From: Rhizobium leguminosarum
GTDB taxonomy: Bacteria > Pseudomonadota > Alphaproteobacteria > Rhizobiales > Rhizobiaceae
Direction: 5' to 3'
Assembly (NCBI RefSeq): GCF_017876795.1
Contig: NZ_JAGIOR010000001.1
Span: 62,001-126,000 of the forward strand
Length of the DNA stretch: 64,000 nt
Part shown: piece after piece, positions 37,612 through 47,198 of the stretch
How positions within the stretch are numbered: position 1 is the stretch's first letter
Layout of the letters: each line of letters opens with the position of its first letter
The notes under the pieces: generated by a model
Seen by the model: only the letters and a program-made list of their open reading frames with translations
What the model was told of the DNA's origin: nothing
Databases searched by the model: none
Translations under genes and position numbers: made by a program

Positions 37612-39273
37612 ATGCCGAAGGCCAATCCACGTCATCCGAACTTTCCGATTCCCGGGGGCGCGCAGCTGCGTGCCAAGGGCTGGCGGCAGGAGGCGCTGCT
37701 GCGGCTGCTCGAAAACGTGCTGTCGGTCGGCGAGGATCCCGAAAACCTGATCGTCTATGCCGCACTCGGCAAGGCGGCCCGCAACTGGTCAGCGCATAGG
37801 GGCATCGTCAAGGCGCTGACAGAGATGGAGGAGGACCAGACGCTGCTCATCCAGTCAGGCAAGCCGATCGGGGTGGTACGAACGCATGCCAAGGCGCCGC
37901 TGGTCATCATGGCGAACTGCAATATCGTCGGGCAATGGGCAAAGGCCGAAGTGTTCTATGAGCTGCAGCGCAAAGGACTGATCTGCTGGGGCGGGCTGAC
38001 GGCCGGCGCCTGGCAATATATCGGCAGCCAGGGCGTCATCCAGGGAACCTACGAGATCTTCATGCGCATCGCCGAGCGGCGCTTCGGCGGCGATCTTCTC
38101 GGCCGGTTCGTGCTGACCGCCGGCCTCGGCGGCATGGGCGGGGCGCAGCCGCTCGCCGGTCGCATGGCAGGGGCGGCGATCCTCTGTGTCGACATCGACC
38201 CGGAACGGGCCCGCAAGCGCCAGCAGATCGGTTATCTCCAGGAAATCGCCCCCGATCTCGATACCGCCCTTGAGATGATCGATGCGGCGGTGAAGGACAA
38301 GCGGGCGCTATCGGTCGGGCTGGTCGGCAATGCGGCGGAGGTCTATCCCGAAATTGCCCGGCGCGGCATCGTGCCCGACATCGTCACCGACCAGACCTCG
38401 GCGCACGACCTCGTCTACGGCTACGTGCCGAAGGGCATGAGCCTCAAGCAGGTCAGGGGATTGCGTGACGACGGCCAGGGGCAATTGATGGCGGCCAGCC
38501 GCGCCTCGATCGTCGACCATGTGACCGCGATGCTGGAATTCCAGAAGCGCGGTTCTGAGGTCTTCGACAACGGCAACCTTATCCGCACCCAGGCAAAAGA
38601 AGGCGGCGTGACGAAAGCCTTCGACATTCCGATCTTCACCGAAGCCTATCTCAGGCCGCTCTTTGCTCGGGCGATCGGGCCGTTCCGCTGGATGGCGCTG
38701 TCGGGCGAGGAGAGCGATATCGCCCGCATCGACGACCTGCTGCTGGAACTATTCCCCGACAACAAGATCATCACCAACTGGATCCGGCTGGCGCGTGAGC
38801 ATGTGCCCTTCGAAGGGCTGCCGGCGCGCATCGCCTGGCTCGGCCACGGCGAACGCACGATGCTCGCCCGGCGCGTCAACGCGCTCGTCGCAGGCGGCGA
38901 GCTCAAAGGCCCGGTCGCCTTCTCCCGCGACCATCTTGACGCCGGCGCCATGGCGCATCCCAACATCATGACCGAGCGGATGAAGGACGGCTCGGATGCG
39001 ATCGCCGACTGGCCGCTGATCGACGCGATGATGCTCTGCTCGTCGATGGCCGATCTCGTCGTTGTCCACTCCGGCGGCGGCGGATATGCCGGCTACATGA
39101 CAAGCTGCGGCGTCACCGTTGTCGCCGACGGCACCGATGCCGCCGACGAACGGCTCGACCACGCGCTGACCAACGACACCGCCCTCGGCGTCATGCGGTA
39201 TGCCGATGCCGGTTACGAGGAGGCGCTGGACGAGGTGGCGAAGAAGGACGTGCCCTATATCCGGCTCGGTTGA
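37612..39273 (+). CDS. Urocanase homologue, probable thiourocanate hydratase
   Basis: A 553-residue NAD-dependent hydratase of the urocanase family. Shared features are AALGKAARNW, LLIQSGKPIGVVRTH, GAWQYIGSQGVIQGTYE and the NAD loop TAGLGGMGGAQP at 169-180. The urocanase signature FQGLPxRICW, whose Cys is the active-site residue, reads FEGLPARIAW at 400-409, so that Cys is Ala408. The histidine-rich loop of urocanase (LHHGGGVGMG) is VHSGGGGYAG. These changes argue that it does not take urocanate and fit thiourocanate hydratase, the second step of ergothioneine breakdown. It closes the six-gene operon. Confidence 0.75.
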   Translation: MPKANPRHPNFPIPGGAQLRAKGWRQEALLRLLENVLSVGEDPENLIVYAALGKAARNWSAHRGIVKALTEMEEDQTLLIQSGKPIGVVRTHAKAPLVIMANCNIVGQWAKAEVFYELQRKGLICWGGLTAGAWQYIGSQGVIQGTYEIFMRIAERRFGGDLLGRFVLTAGLGGMGGAQPLAGRMAGAAILCVDIDPERARKRQQIGYLQEIAPDLDTALEMIDAAVKDKRALSVGLVGNAAEVYPEIARRGIVPDIVTDQTSAHDLVYGYVPKGMSLKQVRGLRDDGQGQLMAASRASIVDHVTAMLEFQKRGSEVFDNGNLIRTQAKEGGVTKAFDIPIFTEAYLRPLFARAIGPFRWMALSGEESDIARIDDLLLELFPDNKIITNWIRLAREHVPFEGLPARIAWLGHGERTMLARRVNALVAGGELKGPVAFSRDHLDAGAMAHPNIMTERMKDGSDAIADWPLIDAMMLCSSMADLVVVHSGGGGYAGYMTSCGVTVVADGTDAADERLDHALTNDTALGVMRYADAGYEEALDEVAKKDVPYIRLG

Positions 39274-39282
39274 TGTGGGCCG

Positions 39283-40933
<1,651 letters not shown>

Positions 40934-40936
40934 GAG

Positions 40937-41842
40937 TTAACCCGCCGGATCCCAATAGGGCGGATCACCGAAGCTCTTCTTCAAGTGATCGGCGATGGCG
41001 CGGAGCTTGGCCGAGGGATTGCGGCCCTCGGGATGGGCCATATAGATGAATTCGGCTTCCGGCCTGTGGCCGACATCGATTTCGGCAAGCCGGCCCTCGC
41101 GGATCGCCGGGCCGGCAATGAAGGCAGGCAGCAGCGCAATGCCGAGACCGGCAATCGCAGCGTCACGAAGCATGTCGCCATTGTTCATGCCGAGAGCCAG
41201 TTTCGCGCGGACGACGATCGCACCGTCGGGCGTCTGGAAGCGCCAGTCGGCAACGCCGCGATTGGTGTAGAAGATACCGCGATGGGTGCTGAGATCAGCC
41301 AGCGACGCCGGCACTCCCGCCCGCACGAGATAATCCGGCGAAGCGCAGAGCAGGCGGCGGCTTGGCGCAAGCTTCCAGGCGACCAGCCGGCTATCGGCGA
41401 TCGGGCCGTTGCGGATGATGGCGTCGTAGCCGTCCGAGGACGCATCGACGCGCCGGTCGTCGATATCAAGCGTCAGTTCGATCTCCGGATGTTCGGCGAG
41501 GAAGGGATAAAACGCCGGGCCGAGATGCATGCGACCGAAGGTGACGGGTGCAGCAATGCGGATCGGCCCCGACAGGGTTCCGCGCCGCTCCGCCATGTCG
41601 GCTGCGGCCTCCTCGATCTCGCGGACGATGCGACCGGCCCGCTCCAGGAAGACCGCACCATCCTCGGTCAAGGTGAGCTTGCGCGTCGTTCGGTGCAGCA
41701 GCATGCCGCCGAGCGACTTCTCCAGCTCGGCCAGCCTTTCGCTGACGACGGATTTGGAGAGCCGCAGCCGCCGGGCGGCCTCGCTGACCGAGCCTGCCTC
41801 GGTGACGGCGACAAAAGCCGCTATACCTTCGATTCTGATCAT
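40937..41842 (-). CDS. LysR-family transcriptional regulator
   Basis: A 301-residue LysR regulator with an N-terminal HTH (FVAVTEAGSVSEAARRLRLS, then KSVVSERLAELEKSLGGMLL) and a substrate-binding domain from about residue 90. It is divergent from an SDR gene across a 124-bp gap with inverted repeats, and 3 bases upstream of the frameshifted MFS start on the other side. It is likely to control the SDR genes or the MFS unit, including itself. Confidence 0.9.
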   Translation of the reverse strand: MIRIEGIAAFVAVTEAGSVSEAARRLRLSKSVVSERLAELEKSLGGMLLHRTTRKLTLTEDGAVFLERAGRIVREIEEAAADMAERRGTLSGPIRIAAPVTFGRMHLGPAFYPFLAEHPEIELTLDIDDRRVDASSDGYDAIIRNGPIADSRLVAWKLAPSRRLLCASPDYLVRAGVPASLADLSTHRGIFYTNRGVADWRFQTPDGAIVVRAKLALGMNNGDMLRDAAIAGLGIALLPAFIAGPAIREGRLAEIDVGHRPEAEFIYMAHPEGRNPSAKLRAIADHLKKSFGDPPYWDPAG

Positions 41843-41899
41843 CGTTCGGCTTTTCCGAATTCGAATTCCACGATCTGGAGACTAATCCGAACGAACGGA
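41843..41899. promoter_or_regulatory. Divergent control region with LysR-type inverted repeats
   Basis: Between the LysR gene and the first SDR gene are TTCGG/CCGAA (41845-41859), a perfect GAATTCGAATTC palindrome (41857-41868) and TCCGAACGAACGGA (41886-41899). CGTTCGG at 41843 and CCGAACG at 41887 are inverted copies 44 bases apart, compatible with recognition and activation sites of a LysR protein. Confidence 0.5.
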
Positions 41900-41966
41900 A
41901 ATGCCATCTTCCATTCAACGGAAGGGACGGCAGGGGCCGCCTCGGATCAAGAACAGGAATGAGACC

Positions 41967-42731
41967 ATGAACCGCTTGAACAACAAGGTCGCAATCGTCA
42001 CCGGCGCAAGCTCAGGCATCGGCCGCACCACGGCAAAGCTCTTCGCCGCTGAAGGCGCCAAGATCGTCGTCGGCGCCCGCCGCGAGCGCGAACTCGACAG
42101 CCTCGTCGCGGAGATCAAGGCGGAAGGCGGCGATGCTGTCGCCCTTGCCGGCGATGTCCGATCGGAAGACTATCACAAGGCGCTGGTCGCGGCCGCTCTG
42201 ACCCATTACGGCAAGCTCGACATTGCCTTCAACAATGCCGGCACACTCGGCGAAGCCGGCCCGAGCACCGGCGTTTCGGAAGCAGGTTTCAGCGATGCGC
42301 TGGCGATCAATCTGACCGCCTCCTTCCTCGCCGCCAAGCACCAGATCGGCGAAATGGTCAAGAATGGCGGCGGGTCGGTGATCTTCACCTCGACCTTCGT
42401 CGGCTACAGCTTCGCCTTTCCCGGCGTCGCCGCCTATGCCGCCAGCAAATCCGGCCTGATCGGCCTGACCCAGGCGCTCGCGGCCGAATACGGACAGCAG
42501 GGCGTGCGCGTCAATGCCATCCTGCCGGGCGCCGTCGATACCGACATGTATCGGGAGATGAACGACACACCAGACAAGCAGACCTTCATCACCAATCTGC
42601 ATGCGCTGAAGCGTGTCGCAGCGCCTGAGGAACTGGCCCGCTCGGTTCTCTACCTCGCCTCGGACGATGCGAGTTTCGTCACCGGCACTGCTTCGCTGGT
42701 CGATGGCGGCGCTTCGATCACCCGCACCTGA
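41967..42731 (+). CDS. SDR-family oxidoreductase
   Basis: A 254-residue short-chain dehydrogenase. It has the NAD(P) motif VTGASSGIGRTTAKLF, NNAG in IAFNNAGTLGE, the catalytic Tyr-Lys in YAASKSGLIGLTQ and a C-terminal GTASLVDGGASI. The start ATG 41967 gives the standard family beginning. It may be regulated by the divergent LysR gene. Substrate is unknown. Confidence 0.9.
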   Translation: MNRLNNKVAIVTGASSGIGRTTAKLFAAEGAKIVVGARRERELDSLVAEIKAEGGDAVALAGDVRSEDYHKALVAAALTHYGKLDIAFNNAGTLGEAGPSTGVSEAGFSDALAINLTASFLAAKHQIGEMVKNGGGSVIFTSTFVGYSFAFPGVAAYAASKSGLIGLTQALAAEYGQQGVRVNAILPGAVDTDMYREMNDTPDKQTFITNLHALKRVAAPEELARSVLYLASDDASFVTGTASLVDGGASITRT

Positions 42732-42828
42732 CGCCAGCTCGCTGGACGATCGCGCGCGTTCTCCGGCGCATCTTCCCATTGATCAATAACGGGCTGCGGC
42801 CCCAATATCCGATTAAAGGAACGTCATC

Positions 42829-43578
42829 ATGTCACGTCTGCAGAACAAGACAGCCCTCATCACCGGCGGCACAAGCGGCATCGGCATCGAAACCGCCCGC
42901 CAATTCATCGCCGAAGGCGCCCGGGTCGTCGTTACCGGCAGCAGCGCCGCAAGCGTCGAAGCCGCCCTTAGCGAGCTCGGCGACAAAGCGATCGTCATCC
43001 AGGCCGATGCCGGCAATGCAGCCGGCCAGAAGGCCGTCGCCGATACGGTGAAGCAAGCTTTCGGCACGCTCGACATCCTCTTCGTCAATGCCGGTGTCGC
43101 CGAATTCGGACCGCTGGAACAGTGGAGCGAAGCCGCCTTCGACAAGTCGGTGGCGATCAATGTCAAGGGGCCGTTTTTCCTGATCCAGTCGCTGCTGCCG
43201 ATCTTTTCGAGCCAGGCTGCAATCGTGCTCAACACCTCGATCAACGCCCATATCGGCATGCCGAACTCCAGCGTCTATTCCCTGACGAAGGGTGCATTGC
43301 TGACGCTTGCCAAGACGCTGTCGGGCGAACTCATCGGTCGCGGCATCCGCGTCAACGCCGTCAGCCCCGGCCCGATCGCCACGCCGCTCTACAGCAAGCT
43401 TGGAGGCTCGGAAGCCCAATCCAAGGCGATGACCGCTGAGATCCAGTCGCAGATCCCCGTCGGCCGCTTCGGCAACCCCAGCGAGGTCGCAAAGACGATC
43501 GTCTTTCTCGCCTCCGATGAGGCCGCCTATATCGTCGGCAGCGAACTCGTCATCGACGGCGGGATGAGCAACCTCTGA
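42829..43578 (+). CDS. SDR-family oxidoreductase
   Basis: A 249-residue short-chain dehydrogenase starting MSRLQNKTALITGGTSGIGI. It has the catalytic YSLTKGALLTLAKTL and ends GSELVIDGGMSNL. It lies 97 bases after another SDR gene on the same strand and shares about a third of its residues by eye, so it may be an old duplicate. Substrate is unknown. Confidence 0.9.
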   Translation: MSRLQNKTALITGGTSGIGIETARQFIAEGARVVVTGSSAASVEAALSELGDKAIVIQADAGNAAGQKAVADTVKQAFGTLDILFVNAGVAEFGPLEQWSEAAFDKSVAINVKGPFFLIQSLLPIFSSQAAIVLNTSINAHIGMPNSSVYSLTKGALLTLAKTLSGELIGRGIRVNAVSPGPIATPLYSKLGGSEAQSKAMTAEIQSQIPVGRFGNPSEVAKTIVFLASDEAAYIVGSELVIDGGMSNL

Positions 43579-43708
43579 GCCCACGAAAATGACGGCCGAC
43601 GTCATGAACGGGGCGGCACCGGCCGAGCGCGGCGATGTGTGCCGTCCCGCGATTGCATGTTCTCCACCAAAGGCTTAGGGTCAGAAAAAAGGCGACGGGT
43701 AGAAAGCC

Positions 43709-44920
43709 ATGGCTCTCAGCGGCAAACGCATCCTCCTCATCATCTCCGGCGGCATCGCGGCCTATAAGAGCCTGGATCTGATCCGCCGGCTGCGCGAGCG
43801 CGGTGCCAGCGTGCGGCCGGTGATGACCAAAGGCGCCCAGGAATTCGTCACGCCGCTGGCCGTCGGTGCGCTTGCGGCGGACCACGTCTTCCTCGATCTG
43901 TTTTCCCGGCAGGACGAACAGGATGTCGGCCATATCCGGCTGGCGCGCGACTGCGACCTCGTGATCATCGCTCCCGCCACGGCCGACCTGCTGGCGAAGA
44001 TGGCGAACGGGCTTGCCGACGATCTCGCCTCGACCGTGCTTTTGGCGACGGAGAGGCCGGTGCTGGCCGCACCGGCGATGAACCCCCGCATGTGGGCGCA
44101 TCCAGCGACGCGGCGCAATGCGGCGAGGCTCAGGGACGATGGCGTCCGCTTCGTCGGACCGATGGCCGGCGAGATGGCGGAGAGCCGGGAGGCGGGGCTC
44201 GGCCGGATGGCGGAACCGCTGGAGATCGTCGCGGCCGCCGAAACCATGCTCGACGACGGAGAAAAGCCGCTGAAGGGACGCAAGGCGATCGTCACGTCGG
44301 GACCGACGCACGAGCCGATCGATCCGGTGCGCTACATCGCCAACCGCTCTTCCGGCCGGCAGGGGCATGCGATCGCCGCAGCTCTTGCCAGGCTCGGGGC
44401 TGATGTGACGCTGGTCTCAGGGCCGGTGACGATCGCCGACCCCGTCGGCGTCAACACCGTGCATGTCGAACGGGCGGAGGAAATGCGCGATGCCGTGCTG
44501 GCGGCGCTGCCGGCCGATATCGCGGTGATGGTCGCGGCGGTGGCGGACTGGCGGGTGGCCTCGGCCGCCGACCAGAAGCTGAAGAAACATCCGGGCGAAT
44601 CCATTCCGACGCTGGCGCTGACCGAGAATCCGGACATCCTGAAAACCGTCGGCCATCATACGATGCGGCCGAAACTGGTGATCGGCTTTGCCGCGGAGAC
44701 ACAGGACGTGGAAAGCAATGCGAAGGCGAAACTCGAGCGCAAGGGCGCCGACCTGATCGTCGCCAATGACGTCTCGCCGGCCACCGGCATCATGGGCGGC
44801 AGCCGCAACAGCGTCAAACTCATTCGCCGTGACGGCGTCGAGCAATGGCCTGACCTGGCGAAGGAAGAGGTTGCCGAAAGGCTGGCGGCGCTGATCGCCG
44901 AAAGTTTTAGGCGGGAATAG
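43709..44920 (+). CDS. coaBC: Bifunctional phosphopantothenoylcysteine decarboxylase/synthetase CoaBC
   Basis: The Dfp protein of coenzyme A synthesis, 403 residues. The N-terminal flavin decarboxylase CoaC starts LIISGGIAAYKSLDLIRRLR and has PAMNPRMW; the C-terminal CoaB synthetase has TSGPTHEPIDPVRYIANRSS. It ends 14 bases inside the convergent amidotransferase gene. The usual alphaproteobacterial partners ubiB and dut are both displaced in this window. Confidence 0.97.
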   Translation: MALSGKRILLIISGGIAAYKSLDLIRRLRERGASVRPVMTKGAQEFVTPLAVGALAADHVFLDLFSRQDEQDVGHIRLARDCDLVIIAPATADLLAKMANGLADDLASTVLLATERPVLAAPAMNPRMWAHPATRRNAARLRDDGVRFVGPMAGEMAESREAGLGRMAEPLEIVAAAETMLDDGEKPLKGRKAIVTSGPTHEPIDPVRYIANRSSGRQGHAIAAALARLGADVTLVSGPVTIADPVGVNTVHVERAEEMRDAVLAALPADIAVMVAAVADWRVASAADQKLKKHPGESIPTLALTENPDILKTVGHHTMRPKLVIGFAAETQDVESNAKAKLERKGADLIVANDVSPATGIMGGSRNSVKLIRRDGVEQWPDLAKEEVAERLAALIAESFRRE

Positions 44921-45719
44921 ATACGCGTCGCGGCTTGGCGGCACTTCGCTTTCCCGGCCGGAAGTCGGCGACGTCGATGCCGTTCTTGCCGACGGTGACG
45001 GCGCTGCCGTTCGGAATTTCCGCCCAGGCATCGACATCGTCGTTCAACGGCTCGGAGACCAGGCAATAGCCGGCGCCGACGGGAGACGCATAGAGCGTCG
45101 GCGCCTTGCGATCGGTGGCATAGCGGATCGCATAGAGCGTGTTGCCGTCGGAGAAGGCGGCGGTAAAGCGCAGCAGGATCGAGCCGATGACGCTTTCGGC
45201 CACGTCCTCGACGAAGCCGACCATGTCAGCCATTGCGGCGACCGGCGCTTCGCGCAGGCCGAACTGCAGCGCCAGCAGGAACATCAGCTCGGAATCGGTC
45301 GTGCCGCCGCGGGCGTTGAACAGGTTGTCATCGAGCATCGCCTCCATCGGCCGGCGCAGGCGCTCGAAGCCGGAGATCTGGCCATTGTGCATGAAGGACC
45401 AGGTGTCATGGGTGAAGGGGTGGCAATTGTCGCGGCGCGTGCCGCCGCCTGTGGCGGCGCGGACATGGGCGAGGAAGAGCGGCGAACGGATCTGCCGCGC
45501 CAGGCTCTTCAGATTGCAATCCGACCAGGCCGGCAGGATATCGCGGTAGCGGCCGGGCTCGGGCCTGTCGCCATACCAGGCGATGCCGAAGCCATCGCCA
45601 TTCGTCGCCGTCTTGGCGCGGGTGGCGCAATGGGACTGCTCGATCAGCGAATGAGCGGGCGAGGATACCAGCTCCTCGAGATAGAGAGGGTCTCCGCGAT
45701 AGGCTGCCCAGCGACACAT
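44907..45719 (-). CDS. Class II glutamine amidotransferase domain protein (EgtC/YafJ-like)
   Basis: A 270-residue Ntn-type amidotransferase. Cys2 of MCRWAAYRGDPLYLEEL is the expected nucleophile, and NGDGFGIAWYGD, AHVRAATGGGTRRDNCHPF and FMHNGQISGFE match the family. Relatives include YafJ and EgtC, the gamma-glutamyl-hercynylcysteine hydrolase of ergothioneine synthesis; no egtB or egtD is present here, so that role is not claimed. It overlaps the coaBC 3' end by 14 bases in tail-to-tail orientation. Confidence 0.85.
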   Translation of the reverse strand: MCRWAAYRGDPLYLEELVSSPAHSLIEQSHCATRAKTATNGDGFGIAWYGDRPEPGRYRDILPAWSDCNLKSLARQIRSPLFLAHVRAATGGGTRRDNCHPFTHDTWSFMHNGQISGFERLRRPMEAMLDDNLFNARGGTTDSELMFLLALQFGLREAPVAAMADMVGFVEDVAESVIGSILLRFTAAFSDGNTLYAIRYATDRKAPTLYASPVGAGYCLVSEPLNDDVDAWAEIPNGSAVTVGKNGIDVADFRPGKRSAAKPRRVSIPA

Positions 45720-45968
45720 GGCTTTCTTGCTCCGGGACCCGCCGCCGCATCGGCGGGCATGCTGAAATTGTCTGACGTCGCGGCTAATAACAGCTTAACG
45801 CACCGCCGGTTTGCAAGCGCAAGATGACGGTTTCGTGGCACCTCGGATGTTCAAATTCGGCGAAAGCCTGTGTTCTTTTGTGAACACTGCGTTGTCCGCA
45901 GGGCAGGCTTCGCGCTTGGCGGCCGGGCCGCTATAGTTGCCGCCAAGTTGAACCTTCAAGAGGACACC

Positions 45969-46880
45969 ATGTCGATCCGCCCCGTCAAACATGAAAGTAC
46001 CGCCACACCGACCATGGAAGGCGCGGGCGTGAAGCTGCACCGCGTCTTCGGCTTCGGCGATCCTGCGATGACCGATCCCTTCCTGATGATGGACGATTTC
46101 CGCAATGACAATCCGGCGGAATATATTCGTGGTTTCCCATGGCACCCGCATCGCGGCATCGAGACGATCACCTATGTGCTTGCCGGCACCGTCGAGCATG
46201 GCGACAGCCTTGGCAACCGTGGCCTGCTCGGCGCCGGCGATATCCAGTGGATGACGGCCGGCAGCGGCATCATGCACCAGGAAATGCCAAAGGGCGATTT
46301 CGCCGGCCGTATGCACGGTTTCCAGCTCTGGGCAAACCTGCCCTCCTCGCTGAAGATGACGGCGCCGCGCTATCAGGACGTCAAATCCGCCGATATCCCT
46401 GTCGTCGTCGATGATGACGGCACGGCCGTGCGGGTGATCTGCGGCGATTTCTGGGGCAAGGCCGGTCCCGTCGACGGCGTCGCCGCCGAGCCGATCTATC
46501 TCGACGTCTCGGTGCCGCCCGGCAAGAAGAAGCGTCTGCCGGTCGACACCTACCGCAACGCCTTCGCCTATATCTTCGCCGGCTCCGGCACCTTTCGCGA
46601 TGCGTCGAAACCCTTCGGCGTGCGTGTCGAGAAGGAAGTCGACGGTGAGGAGTTGAACATTCGCGACATGTCCGGCAACCGCACGCTCGTGGTCTTCGAC
46701 AGCGGCGACGAAGTGACGGTGCAGGCGGGGGACCAGGGCATCCGTTTCCTGCTTGTATCAGGCAAGCCAATCGAGGAGCCGGTCGCATGGCACGGCCCGA
46801 TCGTGATGAACTCGCGCGAGGAAATCATGCAGGCGATGCGCGAGCTGCAGAACGGCACCTTCATCAAGGCGGCGCATTGA
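45969..46880 (+). CDS. Pirin family protein
   Basis: A 303-residue bicupin. The N-terminal metal site is in HPHRGIETITYVLAGTVEHG, continued by SGIMHQEMPKGD; the C-terminal cupin has FAYIFAGSGTF. Bacterial pirins bind Fe(II) and some have quercetinase activity. ATG 45969 gives the family start; the frame is open upstream. It stands alone. Confidence 0.92.
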   Translation: MSIRPVKHESTATPTMEGAGVKLHRVFGFGDPAMTDPFLMMDDFRNDNPAEYIRGFPWHPHRGIETITYVLAGTVEHGDSLGNRGLLGAGDIQWMTAGSGIMHQEMPKGDFAGRMHGFQLWANLPSSLKMTAPRYQDVKSADIPVVVDDDGTAVRVICGDFWGKAGPVDGVAAEPIYLDVSVPPGKKKRLPVDTYRNAFAYIFAGSGTFRDASKPFGVRVEKEVDGEELNIRDMSGNRTLVVFDSGDEVTVQAGDQGIRFLLVSGKPIEEPVAWHGPIVMNSREEIMQAMRELQNGTFIKAAH

Positions 46881-46958
46881 TCGCATTTCTCTCTTGCATC
46901 TGCGAAGAATCGGCCTACCTTCGGGCTATCAGAAACAGAACGAAAGGAAGGTGATCCA

Positions 46959-47030
46959 ATGTCTAATGAGATTTCGGACCTCGTAACGGGCATGGGAGAG
47001 GTGATGAAAGCGAGGCAGCCCTCGCACTAA
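46959..47030 (+). CDS. Small ORF of 23 codons with strong ribosome binding site
   Basis: The frame encodes a 23-residue peptide starting MSNEISDLVTGMGEVM and ending in TAA. It has AAGGAAGG 8-15 bases before the ATG and a strong terminator about 60 bases after it. The unit between pirin and the GntR gene therefore looks like a short transcript encoding a small protein, or a small RNA. No known family was recognised. Confidence 0.45.
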   Translation: MSNEISDLVTGMGEVMKARQPSH

Positions 47031-47089
47031 TCCCCGCCTTCCTGGGGCTGCATAGACAGTCCAGGCCAGTTAGAGGCCAAACTCATGGA

Positions 47090-47116
47090 AAGGGTCGCTG
47101 AGGCGACCCTTTTTTA
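47090..47116 (+). terminator. Strong rho-independent terminator upstream of the GntR gene
   Basis: AAGGGTCGC (47090-47098) and GCGACCCTT (47103-47111) pair around TGAG, followed by T residues to 47115. It ends the transcript of the small ORF, or of pirin if read through. Confidence 0.88.
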
Positions 47117-47151
47117 TTGCCCTGGTTTGAGATCGTTGACGGACCATCGGA

Positions 47152-47198
47152 ATCTCGCTACTCATAAAGTCATCTGATGACTTTATGAGTAGCGAGAT
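47152..47198. promoter_or_regulatory. Near-perfect 47-bp palindrome covering the GntR start codon
   Basis: Arms of 23 bases on each side of T47175 are exact inverted complements. The centre reads AAGTCATCTGATGACTT, resembling GntR/FadR operators. The palindrome overlaps the ATG at 47185 of the adjacent GntR gene and its second ATG at 47197. It may be the autoregulatory operator and also an mRNA hairpin that masks the start. Confidence 0.75.

Noticed and set aside
31882..39273. Histidine utilisation (hut) operon
   Set aside because: The HAL homologue lacks the MIO triad, the urocanase homologue lacks its signature Cys, and hutI, hutF and hutG are missing; hydantoinase, carbamoylase and DUF917 genes are present instead.
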